Of a stretch of DNA of 48,720 nucleotides, positions 16,464 through 25,149 are shown piece after piece. The notes under the pieces are model-generated. The model was not told the DNA's origin. It saw only the letters and a program-made list of their open reading frames with translations, and did no database searches. Numbering within the stretch: position 1 is the stretch's first letter; each line of letters opens with the position of its first letter. Position numbers and translations under genes: made by a program. Origin of the DNA: Treponema sp. (GTDB lineage: Bacteria > Spirochaetota > Spirochaetia > Treponematales > Treponemataceae); contig JAILFZ010000120.1 in assembly GCA_024697295.1 (NCBI GenBank), positions 1 through 48,720 on the forward strand, given 5' to 3'.

Positions 16464-17751
16464 ATTTTCTGTACATCTCAGCGATGATTTTAATTCCCTG
16501 TTCAACCTCGTCTTCAGGACCTGCATAATTTATGCGCAGACACTTTGAATAATGAGCATGGTCTTTTAAAGGTGGAAGGCCGCCTTCGATATCGTCCCCA
16601 AAGAAAAAGTATTCACCGGGAACAACGATTACGCCCTTTTCCTTTAATTTTGAATAAAACTCTTTGGATGTAACCGAAAGGTTGTTCATCAAAATCCACT
16701 GGAAAATTGAACCTTCACTTTTGTGCAGGCGGTAATCGGTTCCTTCAAAATAATGATGGAATGCGGCCACTGCCTTTTTGGCCTTGTTTTCATAATACGG
16801 TCTGACAAAGTCCTTTGCCTTTTGCACCAGTTCACCAGATTTGATTAGAGGACTTGCAACCGCCTGTCCCATTGAACCTGAAGCCAGAGCCGCAATTGCA
16901 TTCAGGTTTCCTAAGGCCTTGACTATCTGTTCATCTGCAATAATGATTCCTGTGCGCAATGACGGAAGGCCGATTTTGCTCAGACTCATGCTGAGAATGA
17001 TGTTTTTGCCGTAATAAGGCGAAGCGTCATCTGTAAAAATAATGTTTGGCCAGGGAAGACCATAAGCATTATCAATAATCAGTGGAACATTGTATCTGTC
17101 TGCAAGCGAGGAAAGCCGTTTAACTTCTGCGTCTGTAAGAACGTTTCCTGTCGGGTTTGTCGGACGGGTTACGCACATTGCACCGATTTTAGAAAAATTT
17201 TTTGAAAGATAATCTTCCAGAAGTTCAAAATTAACATGATACTTAAAGTCATTGCCTTCTTCTTCCCATGTTGAAGGAATGCTCACGAACATGTCCTTTT
17301 CGATTCCCTGGTCGGCGTAGCCGATGTAGTCCGGGGCAAGAGGAAAAAGAATGCGCTTTTTAATCTGTCTGCCGTTTTCTGTAAAAGTGCCTGCCAGAAG
17401 GTTAAAAAGATAAAAACAGGCGCTCTGGCTTCCGTTGCTTACTGCAACATTTTTACCGTCAATATTCCAGCCGTATTTGTTTTTAAAGAATTCAGCAACT
17501 GTTTCTATAAATTCAACACGGCCCTGAGGGCTGTCATAAAAACCGATGAGCTTTTCAAATTCGTCACCGGTATTTAATATCTGCTCCATTCTCCTGCGGT
17601 ACATCTGCTGAATTTCCGGAATCTGGGCAGGGTTTCCGCCGCCGAGACGGTACGGTTTAACTCCTTTTGGAAGCGGTTTACCGATGTCGTCCATGAGCTG
17701 CAGAATGCCGGACTCGCCGCAGAGTTTATTACCAAAATCACTGAATTTCAT
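16453..17751 (-). CDS. avtA: Valine-pyruvate aminotransferase
   Basis: This is a fold type I PLP-dependent aminotransferase matching the AvtA type, which exchanges amino groups between valine/2-oxoisovalerate and alanine/pyruvate. The 432-residue protein begins with the typical FGNKLCGESGILQLMDDIG and LGGGNPAQIP. The substrate/PLP loops NPTGNVLTD and DNAYGLPWP are present, as is the Schiff-base lysine in SMSLSKIGLPSLRTG and the carboxylate-binding RINYAGPED near the C-terminus. It starts only a few bases after clpC, so it is the last gene of the mcsA-mcsB-clpC unit, an unusual partner. A broader specificity cannot be excluded. Confidence 0.87.
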   Translation of the reverse strand: MKFSDFGNKLCGESGILQLMDDIGKPLPKGVKPYRLGGGNPAQIPEIQQMYRRRMEQILNTGDEFEKLIGFYDSPQGRVEFIETVAEFFKNKYGWNIDGKNVAVSNGSQSACFYLFNLLAGTFTENGRQIKKRILFPLAPDYIGYADQGIEKDMFVSIPSTWEEEGNDFKYHVNFELLEDYLSKNFSKIGAMCVTRPTNPTGNVLTDAEVKRLSSLADRYNVPLIIDNAYGLPWPNIIFTDDASPYYGKNIILSMSLSKIGLPSLRTGIIIADEQIVKALGNLNAIAALASGSMGQAVASPLIKSGELVQKAKDFVRPYYENKAKKAVAAFHHYFEGTDYRLHKSEGSIFQWILMNNLSVTSKEFYSKLKEKGVIVVPGEYFFFGDDIEGGLPPLKDHAHYSKCLRINYAGPEDEVEQGIKIIAEMYRKFSR

Positions 17752-17753
17752 TT

Positions 17754-20330
17754 TTAAATTTCTCCAATCTGACTGACTGTCTGTTTTTTTTCTGTTTTTT
17801 TTGATTTTGTTTCTTTTTTCTTTTTTGGTTCTTCAAATTCAACTTTGATTGTCTGTTTTACAAGATCAACGACAATTTTATTTGAAGGAGGATTCGGGTT
17901 TTCCAAAAGCAATAGAGAAAGCTGGTCTTCAATTTCTTTTTGAATGATTCTTCTCATCGGGCGGGCACCCATGCTCGGTTCATATCCGTTTTGAATCAAA
18001 TATTCGCGTCCTTTTTTTGTAACGCTGATTGTAAGATTTTTATCAGCAAGGCGGTCTACGAGTTCCCCCAGCTGAATGTCAAGAATCGAAGCAATCTGCT
18101 TTTTGTTAAGGGCGTCAAATACAACTACATCATCAATACGGTTAAGAAGTTCCGGGCTCATCAGGCGTTTAAGTTCTTCAAGAGCATTAGCCTTAATCTG
18201 ATTGTAAGGAAGTGTTCCGTCATCAACAGATGAAAAACCGAGGCGGTGTTCTGTTGTAATCTGTCTTGCACCTGCATTACTTGTCATAATGATTACAGTG
18301 TTTCTGAAGTTTACAGTGTGACCAAGGTTATCGCTCAATTCACCTTCTTCGAGGAGCTGGAGCAGAAGATTGAATACATCAGGATGTGCCTTTTCAATCT
18401 CGTCCAGGAGAACAACGCTGTACGGGTGACGGCGGACCTTTTCTGTAAGCACCCCGCCCTCATCAAAACCGACGTATCCAGGAGGTGCTCCGACAAGTCT
18501 GCTCGCATTGTGTTTTTCCATGTAGTCAGACATATCGATACGAATCAAGGCGTCTTCTGTTCCAAAAAGGAATTTTGCAAGAGTTTTGGCAAGCTGAGTT
18601 TTTCCAACGCCTGTAGGTCCAAGGAAAATAAATGAACCCATAGGCCTGTCGGCGGAACTTACCCCGGAGCGGCTTCGTCTGATTGCGCCTGACAAAAGTT
18701 TTACCGCTTCGTCCTGGCCGATGACAGATTTATGAAGTTCATCTTCCATGTGAAGGAGACGTCTGGATTCATTTGAATCGAGCTGTTCAAGCGGAATGCC
18801 TGTGATTGCAGAAATTATCTGGCAAACATCGTCCACCGTAACGTGTTTTTTAGATAAAGAGGAATGATTCTGCCAGTAATTACTGAATTCATCAAATTTG
18901 CGTTTTAAGTCGCGCACCTTGTCACGGACTTCGGCGGCCTTTTCATAATTCTGGGTTGCAACAAGTTCTTTTTTTTCGTTGCTCAGGTTTTCAATTGCCT
19001 TCTCAAGTTCGGCAAGTTCCTGAGGGCGTTCTTCTTCGGTGATTTTTTTAGCTGAACCGGCTTCATCGAGAATATCGATTGCCTTGTCCGGCAAAAAACG
19101 TTCAGGGATATAACGCTCTGAAAACTTAACAATCGAAGGAATTACATCTTCATCATAAATGACCCCGTGGAATTCCTCGTATTTGCCTTTAAGGCCGTTC
19201 AAAATAGCCTCAGTATCCTTAACGTCAGGCTCATCAACTTTTATAACCTGGAAACGTCGTTCGAGGGCTGAGTCCTTTTCAAAATATTTGCGGTATTCCT
19301 TTAAGGTTGTAGCACCGACAATCTGGATTTCTCCGCGGCTGAGGGCAGGCTTTAAAATATTTGAAGCGTCCATTGCCCCTTCAGGTCCGCCTGCTCCGAT
19401 GATTGTATGTAATTCGTCGATAAAGATAATGATATTTCCGTCTTCACGGATTTCTTTCATCATTCTCTTCATTCGGTCTTCAAACTCACCGCGGTATTTG
19501 GTACCGGCAACAAGAGCTGCAAGGTCGAGGCTCAGAATCCGCTTTTTTAACAGGTAGTATGGTACTTTGCCCTGAGCAATATTTTGAGCAAGGGCTTCTA
19601 CAACGGCAGTTTTTCCAACCCCCGGCTCACCTACTAAAACAGGATTGTTTTTTGTCCTGCGGCTTAAAATCTGAACAAGTCTTTTTAATTCCTTTTCGCG
19701 GCCTACTACAGGATCAAGTTTTCCTTCACGGCTAAGGGCTGTCAAATCGCGGCTGTATTCGGCAAGGAATGATGCGTTCTGGCGGCGGCGTTCAAAAGGC
19801 CCCTGGGCCGGAATCATCGGTCCCTGGCTGGTCTGATTGAATTTTGGATTTTTATTTGCCTGTTTTGCAAAGAAATAGCTTGAAGTAAAATGACTTTGAA
19901 CAGTTCTTACAGCATTGCGGATATCTTGTGAAGAAATCCCTGCACGGCTGAAAAACTTGTGGGATGTGCTGTCTTCTTCGCGTGAGGAAGCGATAAGGAT
20001 GTGCTCGCTTCCGACATATTCGTTACTGAGGGCATTTGCTTCCATTGCGGCAACATCGATTAAGGCCCTCAGACGGATTGACGGAGGAAGTTCAGAAACC
20101 TGGGTGTCGCGGTTGGGATTTTCCGAAAAGTTTTTTTCTATCATGACCTGCAGCGGCAGGACATTAAGATTTAATTCTTTTAAAGTTATAAAGCCGAGGC
20201 CTTCGGAACTTTTGATCATGGCAAGAAGAACGTGTTCGGGCAAAAGCTCAACAGAACCGCATTTACGGCCCTCTTCCTGTGCGATGATTAATAATTTCTG
20301 TAAAAGTGGAGAAATTGTTTTCATACCCAT
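17754..20330 (-). CDS. clpC: AAA+ unfoldase ClpC
   Basis: ClpC unfolds proteins for the ClpP protease; in Firmicutes it is fed by McsB-phosphorylated substrates. The 858-residue protein has an N-terminal double Clp-N repeat. AAA module 1 has Walker [10 protein letters not shown] near residue 225 and Walker [11 protein letters not shown] short middle domain with a UVR-like segment ([19 protein letters not shown]) is the ClpC rather than ClpB type. AAA module 2 has Walker [10 protein letters not shown] and Walker [12 protein letters not shown]. An LGF tripeptide (HRLGFSS) matches the ClpP-docking loop. The C-terminal tail is unusually lysine-rich ([13 protein letters not shown]). It lies between mcsB and avtA. 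ClpB is the alternative, but its long middle domain is absent. Confidence 0.88.
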   Translation of the reverse strand: MGMKTISPLLQKLLIIAQEEGRKCGSVELLPEHVLLAMIKSSEGLGFITLKELNLNVLPLQVMIEKNFSENPNRDTQVSELPPSIRLRALIDVAAMEANALSNEYVGSEHILIASSREEDSTSHKFFSRAGISSQDIRNAVRTVQSHFTSSYFFAKQANKNPKFNQTSQGPMIPAQGPFERRRQNASFLAEYSRDLTALSREGKLDPVVGREKELKRLVQILSRRTKNNPVLVGEPGVGKTAVVEALAQNIAQGKVPYYLLKKRILSLDLAALVAGTKYRGEFEDRMKRMMKEIREDGNIIIFIDELHTIIGAGGPEGAMDASNILKPALSRGEIQIVGATTLKEYRKYFEKDSALERRFQVIKVDEPDVKDTEAILNGLKGKYEEFHGVIYDEDVIPSIVKFSERYIPERFLPDKAIDILDEAGSAKKITEEERPQELAELEKAIENLSNEKKELVATQNYEKAAEVRDKVRDLKRKFDEFSNYWQNHSSLSKKHVTVDDVCQIISAITGIPLEQLDSNESRRLLHMEDELHKSVIGQDEAVKLLSGAIRRSRSGVSSADRPMGSFIFLGPTGVGKTQLAKTLAKFLFGTEDALIRIDMSDYMEKHNASRLVGAPPGYVGFDEGGVLTEKVRRHPYSVVLLDEIEKAHPDVFNLLLQLLEEGELSDNLGHTVNFRNTVIIMTSNAGARQITTEHRLGFSSVDDGTLPYNQIKANALEELKRLMSPELLNRIDDVVVFDALNKKQIASILDIQLGELVDRLADKNLTISVTKKGREYLIQNGYEPSMGARPMRRIIQKEIEDQLSLLLLENPNPPSNKIVVDLVKQTIKVEFEEPKKKKETKSKKTEKKQTVSQIGEI

Positions 20331-20335
20331 ATATT

Positions 20336-21451
20336 TTACTCACAAACTTGAATATGTTCAAACGCATTGCGAATCACTTTCATGCGCATAAACTGTTCCT
20401 GCAGGGGGCGGTCATTTGCAATATCCTGCGGAAAAGAAAACTGTCCGTTACTCAAAACGAATTTTAATTTTGCGTCCTGTACACGGTAATAAATCGTCAT
20501 AATCTGATGATAAGTTAAATTATTGAATAAACCGAGGTTTACGCCCCAGCGCAACCCTGAGACAATTGAAAGTGCCTCGCGGTTGGTACACAGGTATCCG
20601 ATTTTTGTGCTTGCAAAACACTTGAAGATTATGTCCTTTGCCCGTGTCATGTGTTTTTGAATGATAATTTTGCGGCTCTCAAGTTCAGTCTGAATGATTA
20701 AGTTGAGGGCCTCGGCAAATAGATTGCGTTGTTCTGCTTCGTTTCCGACACTGCTTATAGTCGTAGACGCGATAAAGAATGAGCCTGCGCTAAAGCCGAA
20801 TTTTGAATCTGAGTTTGGACCGAATCCGTATTTGAGTTCAATATTTTTTTTCTGAAGGCCCTCTACAAGGGCCGGCAACTGTTCAAGAAAGGCCGTGGAA
20901 GGCAGATGAACCATAGCGGTTAGTTTGAGTCCGGTTCCGCTGTCTTTTATATTTGAAGTTAAATAGCCGTATTCGGTGCTGGCCGCAAACTGAAGGTACT
21001 GCTGGAGTTCAAGGTCAGCTTCGTGGCATTTTTTATAGGCACCTTCAATATCAAGGCCCGCATTCGTACAGGAAATTCTGATATGGTCCCGGTCGTTTAC
21101 GGTTGCGATAAAGCCCATGTTGGATTTGTTGCCGTCAAGGCACTGAACGATTCCGCCGGCCGGTGCGTTGTTTACGGACTCTTTTATCATTCCTCGTTCC
21201 ATAAAAAGATTAAAGCCGAGCGTCATCAGGCTTGGAATTGAATTTGTCTGATAAAAGTCAGCCTTTTTTGCGAAGGCGTCAAAGACAAGTGTCTGAACCC
21301 TGACTGCATCTTCAGTTTTTATTTTCTGAGGAAAAGGAAAATCTGCGAGATTTCTGACAAGTCTTGCCCTGGTAGAAACAACTACATCGTCAAAATTACC
21401 CTTGTAGCTGTACCATTCAAAAAGGTTGTCAGTAAGATTGAGTTCCGACAG
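20336..21451 (-). CDS. mcsB: Protein-arginine kinase McsB, probable non-AUG start
   Basis: McsB phosphorylates arginines on proteins, marking them for ClpC-ClpP. The track ORF starts at an internal ATG (21226) and lacks the N-terminus. Reading upstream in frame gives WYSYKGNFDDVVVSTRARLVRNL, which matches the phosphagen-kinase opening motif of McsB. Downstream are NDRDHIRISC, GYLTSNIKDSGTG, MVHLPS and RWGVNLGLF. The frame continues up to a TAA at 21464-21466, with no ATG, GTG or TTG that would keep this N-terminus. The best start is CTG at 21451, six bases after GGAGG (ATT just before it is the alternative), giving 371 residues. It lies between mcsA and clpC, with clpC starting within a few bases of its stop. 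Confidence 0.88.
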   Translation of the reverse strand: MSELNLTDNLFEWYSYKGNFDDVVVSTRARLVRNLADFPFPQKIKTEDAVRVQTLVFDAFAKKADFYQTNSIPSLMTLGFNLFMERGMIKESVNNAPAGGIVQCLDGNKSNMGFIATVNDRDHIRISCTNAGLDIEGAYKKCHEADLELQQYLQFAASTEYGYLTSNIKDSGTGLKLTAMVHLPSTAFLEQLPALVEGLQKKNIELKYGFGPNSDSKFGFSAGSFFIASTTISSVGNEAEQRNLFAEALNLIIQTELESRKIIIQKHMTRAKDIIFKCFASTKIGYLCTNREALSIVSGLRWGVNLGLFNNLTYHQIMTIYYRVQDAKLKFVLSNGQFSFPQDIANDRPLQEQFMRMKVIRNAFEHIQVCE

Positions 21452-21489
21452 AATAATCCTCCATTAAAAAGCGGCGCTGCAGGGACTTT

Positions 21490-21822
21490 TTAGCATACAT
21501 CGTCACTGCCCTGAACAGGAGACTTTTCTATGGCTCTGAGATAGTCACGGTAAAAGGCTGCTTTTTCGTAGTCTTCGTTTTTTAAAGACTCCTGCAGCTT
21601 GTTCTGAATCAGAATTCTGTCTGTCAGAACATTTCTAAAGCGAGGAAGTTTTTTTGGCAGCTGTCCGGTATAAGTTGAATTTACACCAAAGTCTTTAAGG
21701 ATATCCCTGATGTATGAATCAAAACTTGCATAGCATTCGGGGCATCCGGCTTTTAAAGTACTTTTTATTGAATTGAGGCTTGTTCCGCAAACGGGACAAA
21801 CGAGATTTTCTTCATAATTCAT
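21490..21822 (-). CDS. mcsA: Short McsA-like protein with one zinc-binding pair and a UVR motif
   Basis: McsA activates the arginine kinase McsB in Firmicutes. This 110-residue version shows only one zinc module (CPVC near residue 9 and CPEC near 28, in LKAGCPECYASFDSYI). A linker with GQLPKKLPR and a C-terminal UVR motif (LKNEDYEKAAFYRDYLRAIE) follow. Classical McsA carries an additional N-terminal zinc pair that is missing here. The track start is a GTG (21828) too close to its GAGGGG. The ATG at 21822 has GAGGGG six bases upstream and is preferred. It is first in the mcsA-mcsB-clpC-avtA unit, with a promoter candidate at 21841-21870. Confidence 0.85.
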   Translation of the reverse strand: MNYEENLVCPVCGTSLNSIKSTLKAGCPECYASFDSYIRDILKDFGVNSTYTGQLPKKLPRFRNVLTDRILIQNKLQESLKNEDYEKAAFYRDYLRAIEKSPVQGSDDVC

Positions 21823-21840
21823 AAACACCCCCTCATAAAC

Positions 21841-21870
21841 AGTATAACTTTAAAAACTAAACTTTGCGAA
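21841..21870 (-). promoter_or_regulatory. Candidate promoter of the mcsA-mcsB-clpC unit
   Basis: On the minus strand TTCGCA (four of six consensus) is separated by 18 bases from TATACT (five of six), overlapping the end of lolC. The start site would lie about 10-15 bases before the mcsA ATG, still allowing the GAGGGG ribosome site. No CtsR-type tandem heptad operator is evident around it. Confidence 0.45.
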
Positions 21871-23176
21871 GAGTTTCGTTAGGTTTTTCTTTACCGGCCT
21901 TAATCGAAGGCAGAGCGCTGACAACAAGGGACAAAATCAAAGTACCTGTCCCGATTATAATCAGCTCCGTCAGCGGAATTGAAAGCGGAATTTTCTGCAG
22001 ATAGAAAGCCGGATCCAGCAGATGGAACTGACCGTCATAGGTTCCGAATCCTAGTAAAAGATACACAAATTCAATTAAAAAGTTAAATACTTTTTCAAAA
22101 AAACTTATTATATAATCAAAATTTACAGCCGCAAGAAGTCCGACAGGAATTCCGACAAACACTCCGAGGGAACCTGTAATGAGGCCTGTAATCAAAAATG
22201 CAACCGTAATACCGTTTGATGTTGCTCCAAGGCTTTTCAAAATTGCAATTTCCTTACGCCTCTCCATTACAAGCATTACAAGTGCGCTTGAAATATTTAC
22301 GCTTGCAACAAGAACAATCAAAAGCATGATAAACAAGAGCATCATCTGGGTTGAAGAAAAGTTTTCGTATTGAACTGTATTCAATTCTTTCCAGCGGTAG
22401 ACTCTTGTAAAGTTCGGGACTTCCCTTTCAACAAGAGAAAGTGTTTTTTCAAGTTCATAAGAAAAGGCGTCCTTGGTTTCGATTCCAATCATTATCTGAC
22501 TGCTTCGAAGCGGCAGAATTGTATACGCCTTCTCCAGAGGAATAAAAAACCACAGCGAGTCAAGTTCCTGGTAGCCTGAAGAAACAGTTGCCGTTACATT
22601 AAACTTTGTAATTTTTGGAATTACCTTTCCCGACGGAAGCTGTCTTGTGCTGATTAACCTAATGTCGTCACCGACCTTTACATTCAGGTCAGAAGCGAGT
22701 TTTTTTCCAATTACCGCATTATTCGGTTTTGTTAAATCAGGAGTTCCTTCGCACTCAAAAAAGTCGCGGAATGAAGGATTTTTTGTAAAAATATCGGCCG
22801 TTACTCCGCGCACCTGGGCTCCGCTCCTGCCTTTTTTGCCGGCTGCAAGTGCAACCGAAGAAATCTCAGGATAAACATTTACTACACCATCAACTTTACA
22901 AAGTGACTTTGATAATTCAACCAGAGAAACTGAACTTTTTGCTTCATCTATGTCAGGATGCAGAACACAGCACAGATGCGAACTTGAAAGACCAATCATG
23001 CGGTCAGTCATGCCCTTAATCATTCCGTTTGATACAGTCAAAACCATAACAAGCGGTACAAGGCTTATTGCGATACACAAAAATGCACCGACAAGGCTTC
23101 TTCTTGCGTTGGATTTTTTACCGGTTCGGGGAAAAAGCATTCTGAAAGCAAAAAGCGAAGATGCCTTAAAATTCAT
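21857..23176 (-). CDS. lolC: LolC/LolE-type ABC transporter permease (second permease)
   Basis: This is a membrane subunit of the MacB/FtsX-fold exporter that in Gram-negative bacteria extracts lipoproteins from the inner membrane. The first helix (LVGAFLCIAISLVPLVMVL) is followed by a periplasmic domain of about 220 residues and then three C-terminal helices of the FtsX domain, including VMERRKEIAILKSLGATSNGI, a standard coupling-helix region. The track start at 23224 lies deep in lolD. The ATG at 23176 (MNFKASSLFAFRMLF) gives an 11-base overlap with lolD and the usual N-terminus. Proteobacterial LolC and LolE cannot be told apart here, so the symbol is a family label. Confidence 0.82.
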   Translation of the reverse strand: MNFKASSLFAFRMLFPRTGKKSNARRSLVGAFLCIAISLVPLVMVLTVSNGMIKGMTDRMIGLSSSHLCCVLHPDIDEAKSSVSLVELSKSLCKVDGVVNVYPEISSVALAAGKKGRSGAQVRGVTADIFTKNPSFRDFFECEGTPDLTKPNNAVIGKKLASDLNVKVGDDIRLISTRQLPSGKVIPKITKFNVTATVSSGYQELDSLWFFIPLEKAYTILPLRSSQIMIGIETKDAFSYELEKTLSLVEREVPNFTRVYRWKELNTVQYENFSSTQMMLLFIMLLIVLVASVNISSALVMLVMERRKEIAILKSLGATSNGITVAFLITGLITGSLGVFVGIPVGLLAAVNFDYIISFFEKVFNFLIEFVYLLLGFGTYDGQFHLLDPAFYLQKIPLSIPLTELIIIGTGTLILSLVVSALPSIKAGKEKPNETLRKV

Positions 23177-23846
23177 TAAGCCTGCCTTCCTTGATTGAAT
23201 AAATCTTATCTCCCTTTGAGGCAAGGTTCATATCGTGGGTTACTAAAAGTAAAGTTTTCTGATATTTATCGGCCATGGAAAAAAGAAGATCACCAATCAT
23301 TACGGCGTTAGCCGGGTCGAGGTTTCCTGTCGGTTCGTCGGCAAGGATAACTTCAGGGTCGTTGATTAAAGCACGGGCAACGGCAACCCTCTGACGCTCA
23401 CCGCCGGAAAGCTCTGACGGAAGGTGATTTATTCGCGAAGAAAGTCCTACATCGTCCAGAAGTTTTAGGGCCTTTTCTTCTGCCTCTTTTTTATTTAAAC
23501 CTGCCATAAAAGCCGGCAGATATACGTTTTCTAAAGCGGTAAAATCTTTTAAAAGATAATGGAACTGAAAGATGAGTCCCAGAAACCTGTTTCTGTATTC
23601 GGCCGCGTCTTCTTCGTCCATTTGTCCTACATTGTAAGGACCTACGATAATTGAACCGGCAGTCGCGTTATCAAGGGCACCAACGACGTTCAAAAAGGTA
23701 CTTTTACCGCTTCCGCTTTCGCCTGCGATTACGATTTTTTTACCTTTTTCGATATCAATGCTCAAATCATTGAGGATTGTAAGGGATTCGCTTTCTGTCC
23801 TGTAGGTTTTGCGTAAATCTTTTATAGAAATAATAACATCACTCAT
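23166..23846 (-). CDS. lolD: Lipoprotein-export ABC ATPase LolD
   Basis: This is the ATPase subunit of the MacB/LolD family. The 226-residue protein has Walker A GESGSGKST near residue 37, the Q-loop region LGLIFQFHYLLKDFTALENV typical of LolD, the signature LSGGERQRVAVARAL, Walker B VILADEPTGNLD, and the H-loop VTHDM. It lies between two FtsX-fold permease genes and overlaps both by a few bases, forming a complete exporter. In spirochaetes, whose outer membrane is lipoprotein-rich, a lipoprotein-release role is likely. A MacB-like efflux role is the alternative. Confidence 0.9.
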   Translation of the reverse strand: MSDVIISIKDLRKTYRTESESLTILNDLSIDIEKGKKIVIAGESGSGKSTFLNVVGALDNATAGSIIVGPYNVGQMDEEDAAEYRNRFLGLIFQFHYLLKDFTALENVYLPAFMAGLNKKEAEEKALKLLDDVGLSSRINHLPSELSGGERQRVAVARALINDPEVILADEPTGNLDPANAVMIGDLLFSMADKYQKTLLLVTHDMNLASKGDKIYSIKEGRLNEF

Positions 23847-25149
23847 CTCTCATAACCTCCGAAACTGTAAGTTTGAGTACATTTTTGCTTGCAGCATAAC
23901 TTGCAAAAAGCGCAGAAAAAACTCCAAAAACAGTTATCAAAAGAACTTCTCCCACAAAGATTCTTGGGGGGATATTTGCATAAAACATATAAGTTGAATT
24001 AGGTCTGACAAAGTGCGCGTCAGAAGGATTAAGCAATTTGAGCATAAAAACCTGACCGTAGTATACAATATCAGACATTATAATAAATATTCTAGGCATT
24101 TGTATGCTGAGCAAAAGCCCTAGAGCAAGTCCGGGTAAGCCCCCCCTTACTCCGGTTAAAAAGCCCTGTGTAATGAATATCGATTGAATCAGATTTTTCT
24201 TTCCGCCGTAGGCGCTCAAAACCGCAATTTCTTCACGTTTTTCAAAAACCATTCGGCGCATGCCGTTAAAGATGTTTATTGCTACAACGATAAAAATTAT
24301 AAGTACCAAAAGAAGAAGCATATTCTTTTCTATTTTGAGGGTACTGAAAAAAGATTTATTGTATTCTTTCCAGGACTCAAAATGTAAGTCAGGAAAATCA
24401 ATTTTGAGCTGCCCGATCACCTTTGAATCCAGCTCTGTCTTTTTAAGCTTGAGTCCGTAAATCAGTTTTGCGTCCTTACCAAGATACCGTGCCCCGTCAT
24501 CCAGGCTTATAAAAGCAAAGCTTGAATTAATATCAGCATAACCTGTTCTGACCATACCGGTTACTGTAAACTTTCTGTCGCCGGATAAAAGTTCAACATC
24601 GTTACCGCCGGAAAGCGCAAAAAGATTAACTTCCCTGCCTATGGTAACGCCAAGTCTTCGGGCAAGCTCAGTTCCAAGGACTATGGAGTCATTTTCCTCC
24701 AGATTAAACTCACCTGCCCAGATCTTGGCTTCTTTTTTAAAACCTTTGTCGCGTTCCATCATGTTTTTAGGGACAGCACGGATAAGGCAGGCCGCCTGGC
24801 TTGTACGCGCTCCCGTCATCAACGACTGGGCTTCGTAAAACGGACTTGCACTGACAATCAGCTCCTGTTTATCGCAGTACTCCTGAAAGTCAACTGCACT
24901 TTCCATGGTAAGCCCTTCTGCGCGTATATGGTATGAAGATACTTCCATAATCGAATCAATAAAGCTCATCTGAAAGCCGTTCATTACGGAAATAACCGTT
25001 ATCAAGGTCATTACACCGAGGCAGATTCCAAGGGATGCGAGGAAGGCGTTTATCTTAGAGCGTCCGGTCCGGTCAACACGGGCAAAACGGCGCGACACAA
25101 AGAGAACCCATTTGAAATTTGAAATAAGATTATTCTTCAAGTGCTTCAT
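23839..25149 (-). CDS. lolE: LolC/LolE-type ABC transporter permease (first permease)
   Basis: This is the other FtsX/MacB-fold permease, about 436 residues. The first membrane helix (INAFLASLGICLGVMTLITVISVMNGF) carries the conserved MNGF motif. A periplasmic domain of about 210 residues and three C-terminal helices follow, with VFEKREEIAVLSAYGGKKNLI as the ATPase-coupling segment. The start is ambiguous: ATG codons at 25161 and 25149 both overlap the preceding gene, and the ribosome sites are poorly spaced. I use 25149. It overlaps lolD by 8 bases. The two permeases are clearly different proteins, so the transporter is a heterodimer, as in LolCDE. Confidence 0.82.
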   Translation of the reverse strand: MKHLKNNLISNFKWVLFVSRRFARVDRTGRSKINAFLASLGICLGVMTLITVISVMNGFQMSFIDSIMEVSSYHIRAEGLTMESAVDFQEYCDKQELIVSASPFYEAQSLMTGARTSQAACLIRAVPKNMMERDKGFKKEAKIWAGEFNLEENDSIVLGTELARRLGVTIGREVNLFALSGGNDVELLSGDRKFTVTGMVRTGYADINSSFAFISLDDGARYLGKDAKLIYGLKLKKTELDSKVIGQLKIDFPDLHFESWKEYNKSFFSTLKIEKNMLLLLVLIIFIVVAINIFNGMRRMVFEKREEIAVLSAYGGKKNLIQSIFITQGFLTGVRGGLPGLALGLLLSIQMPRIFIIMSDIVYYGQVFMLKLLNPSDAHFVRPNSTYMFYANIPPRIFVGEVLLITVFGVFSALFASYAASKNVLKLTVSEVMRDE

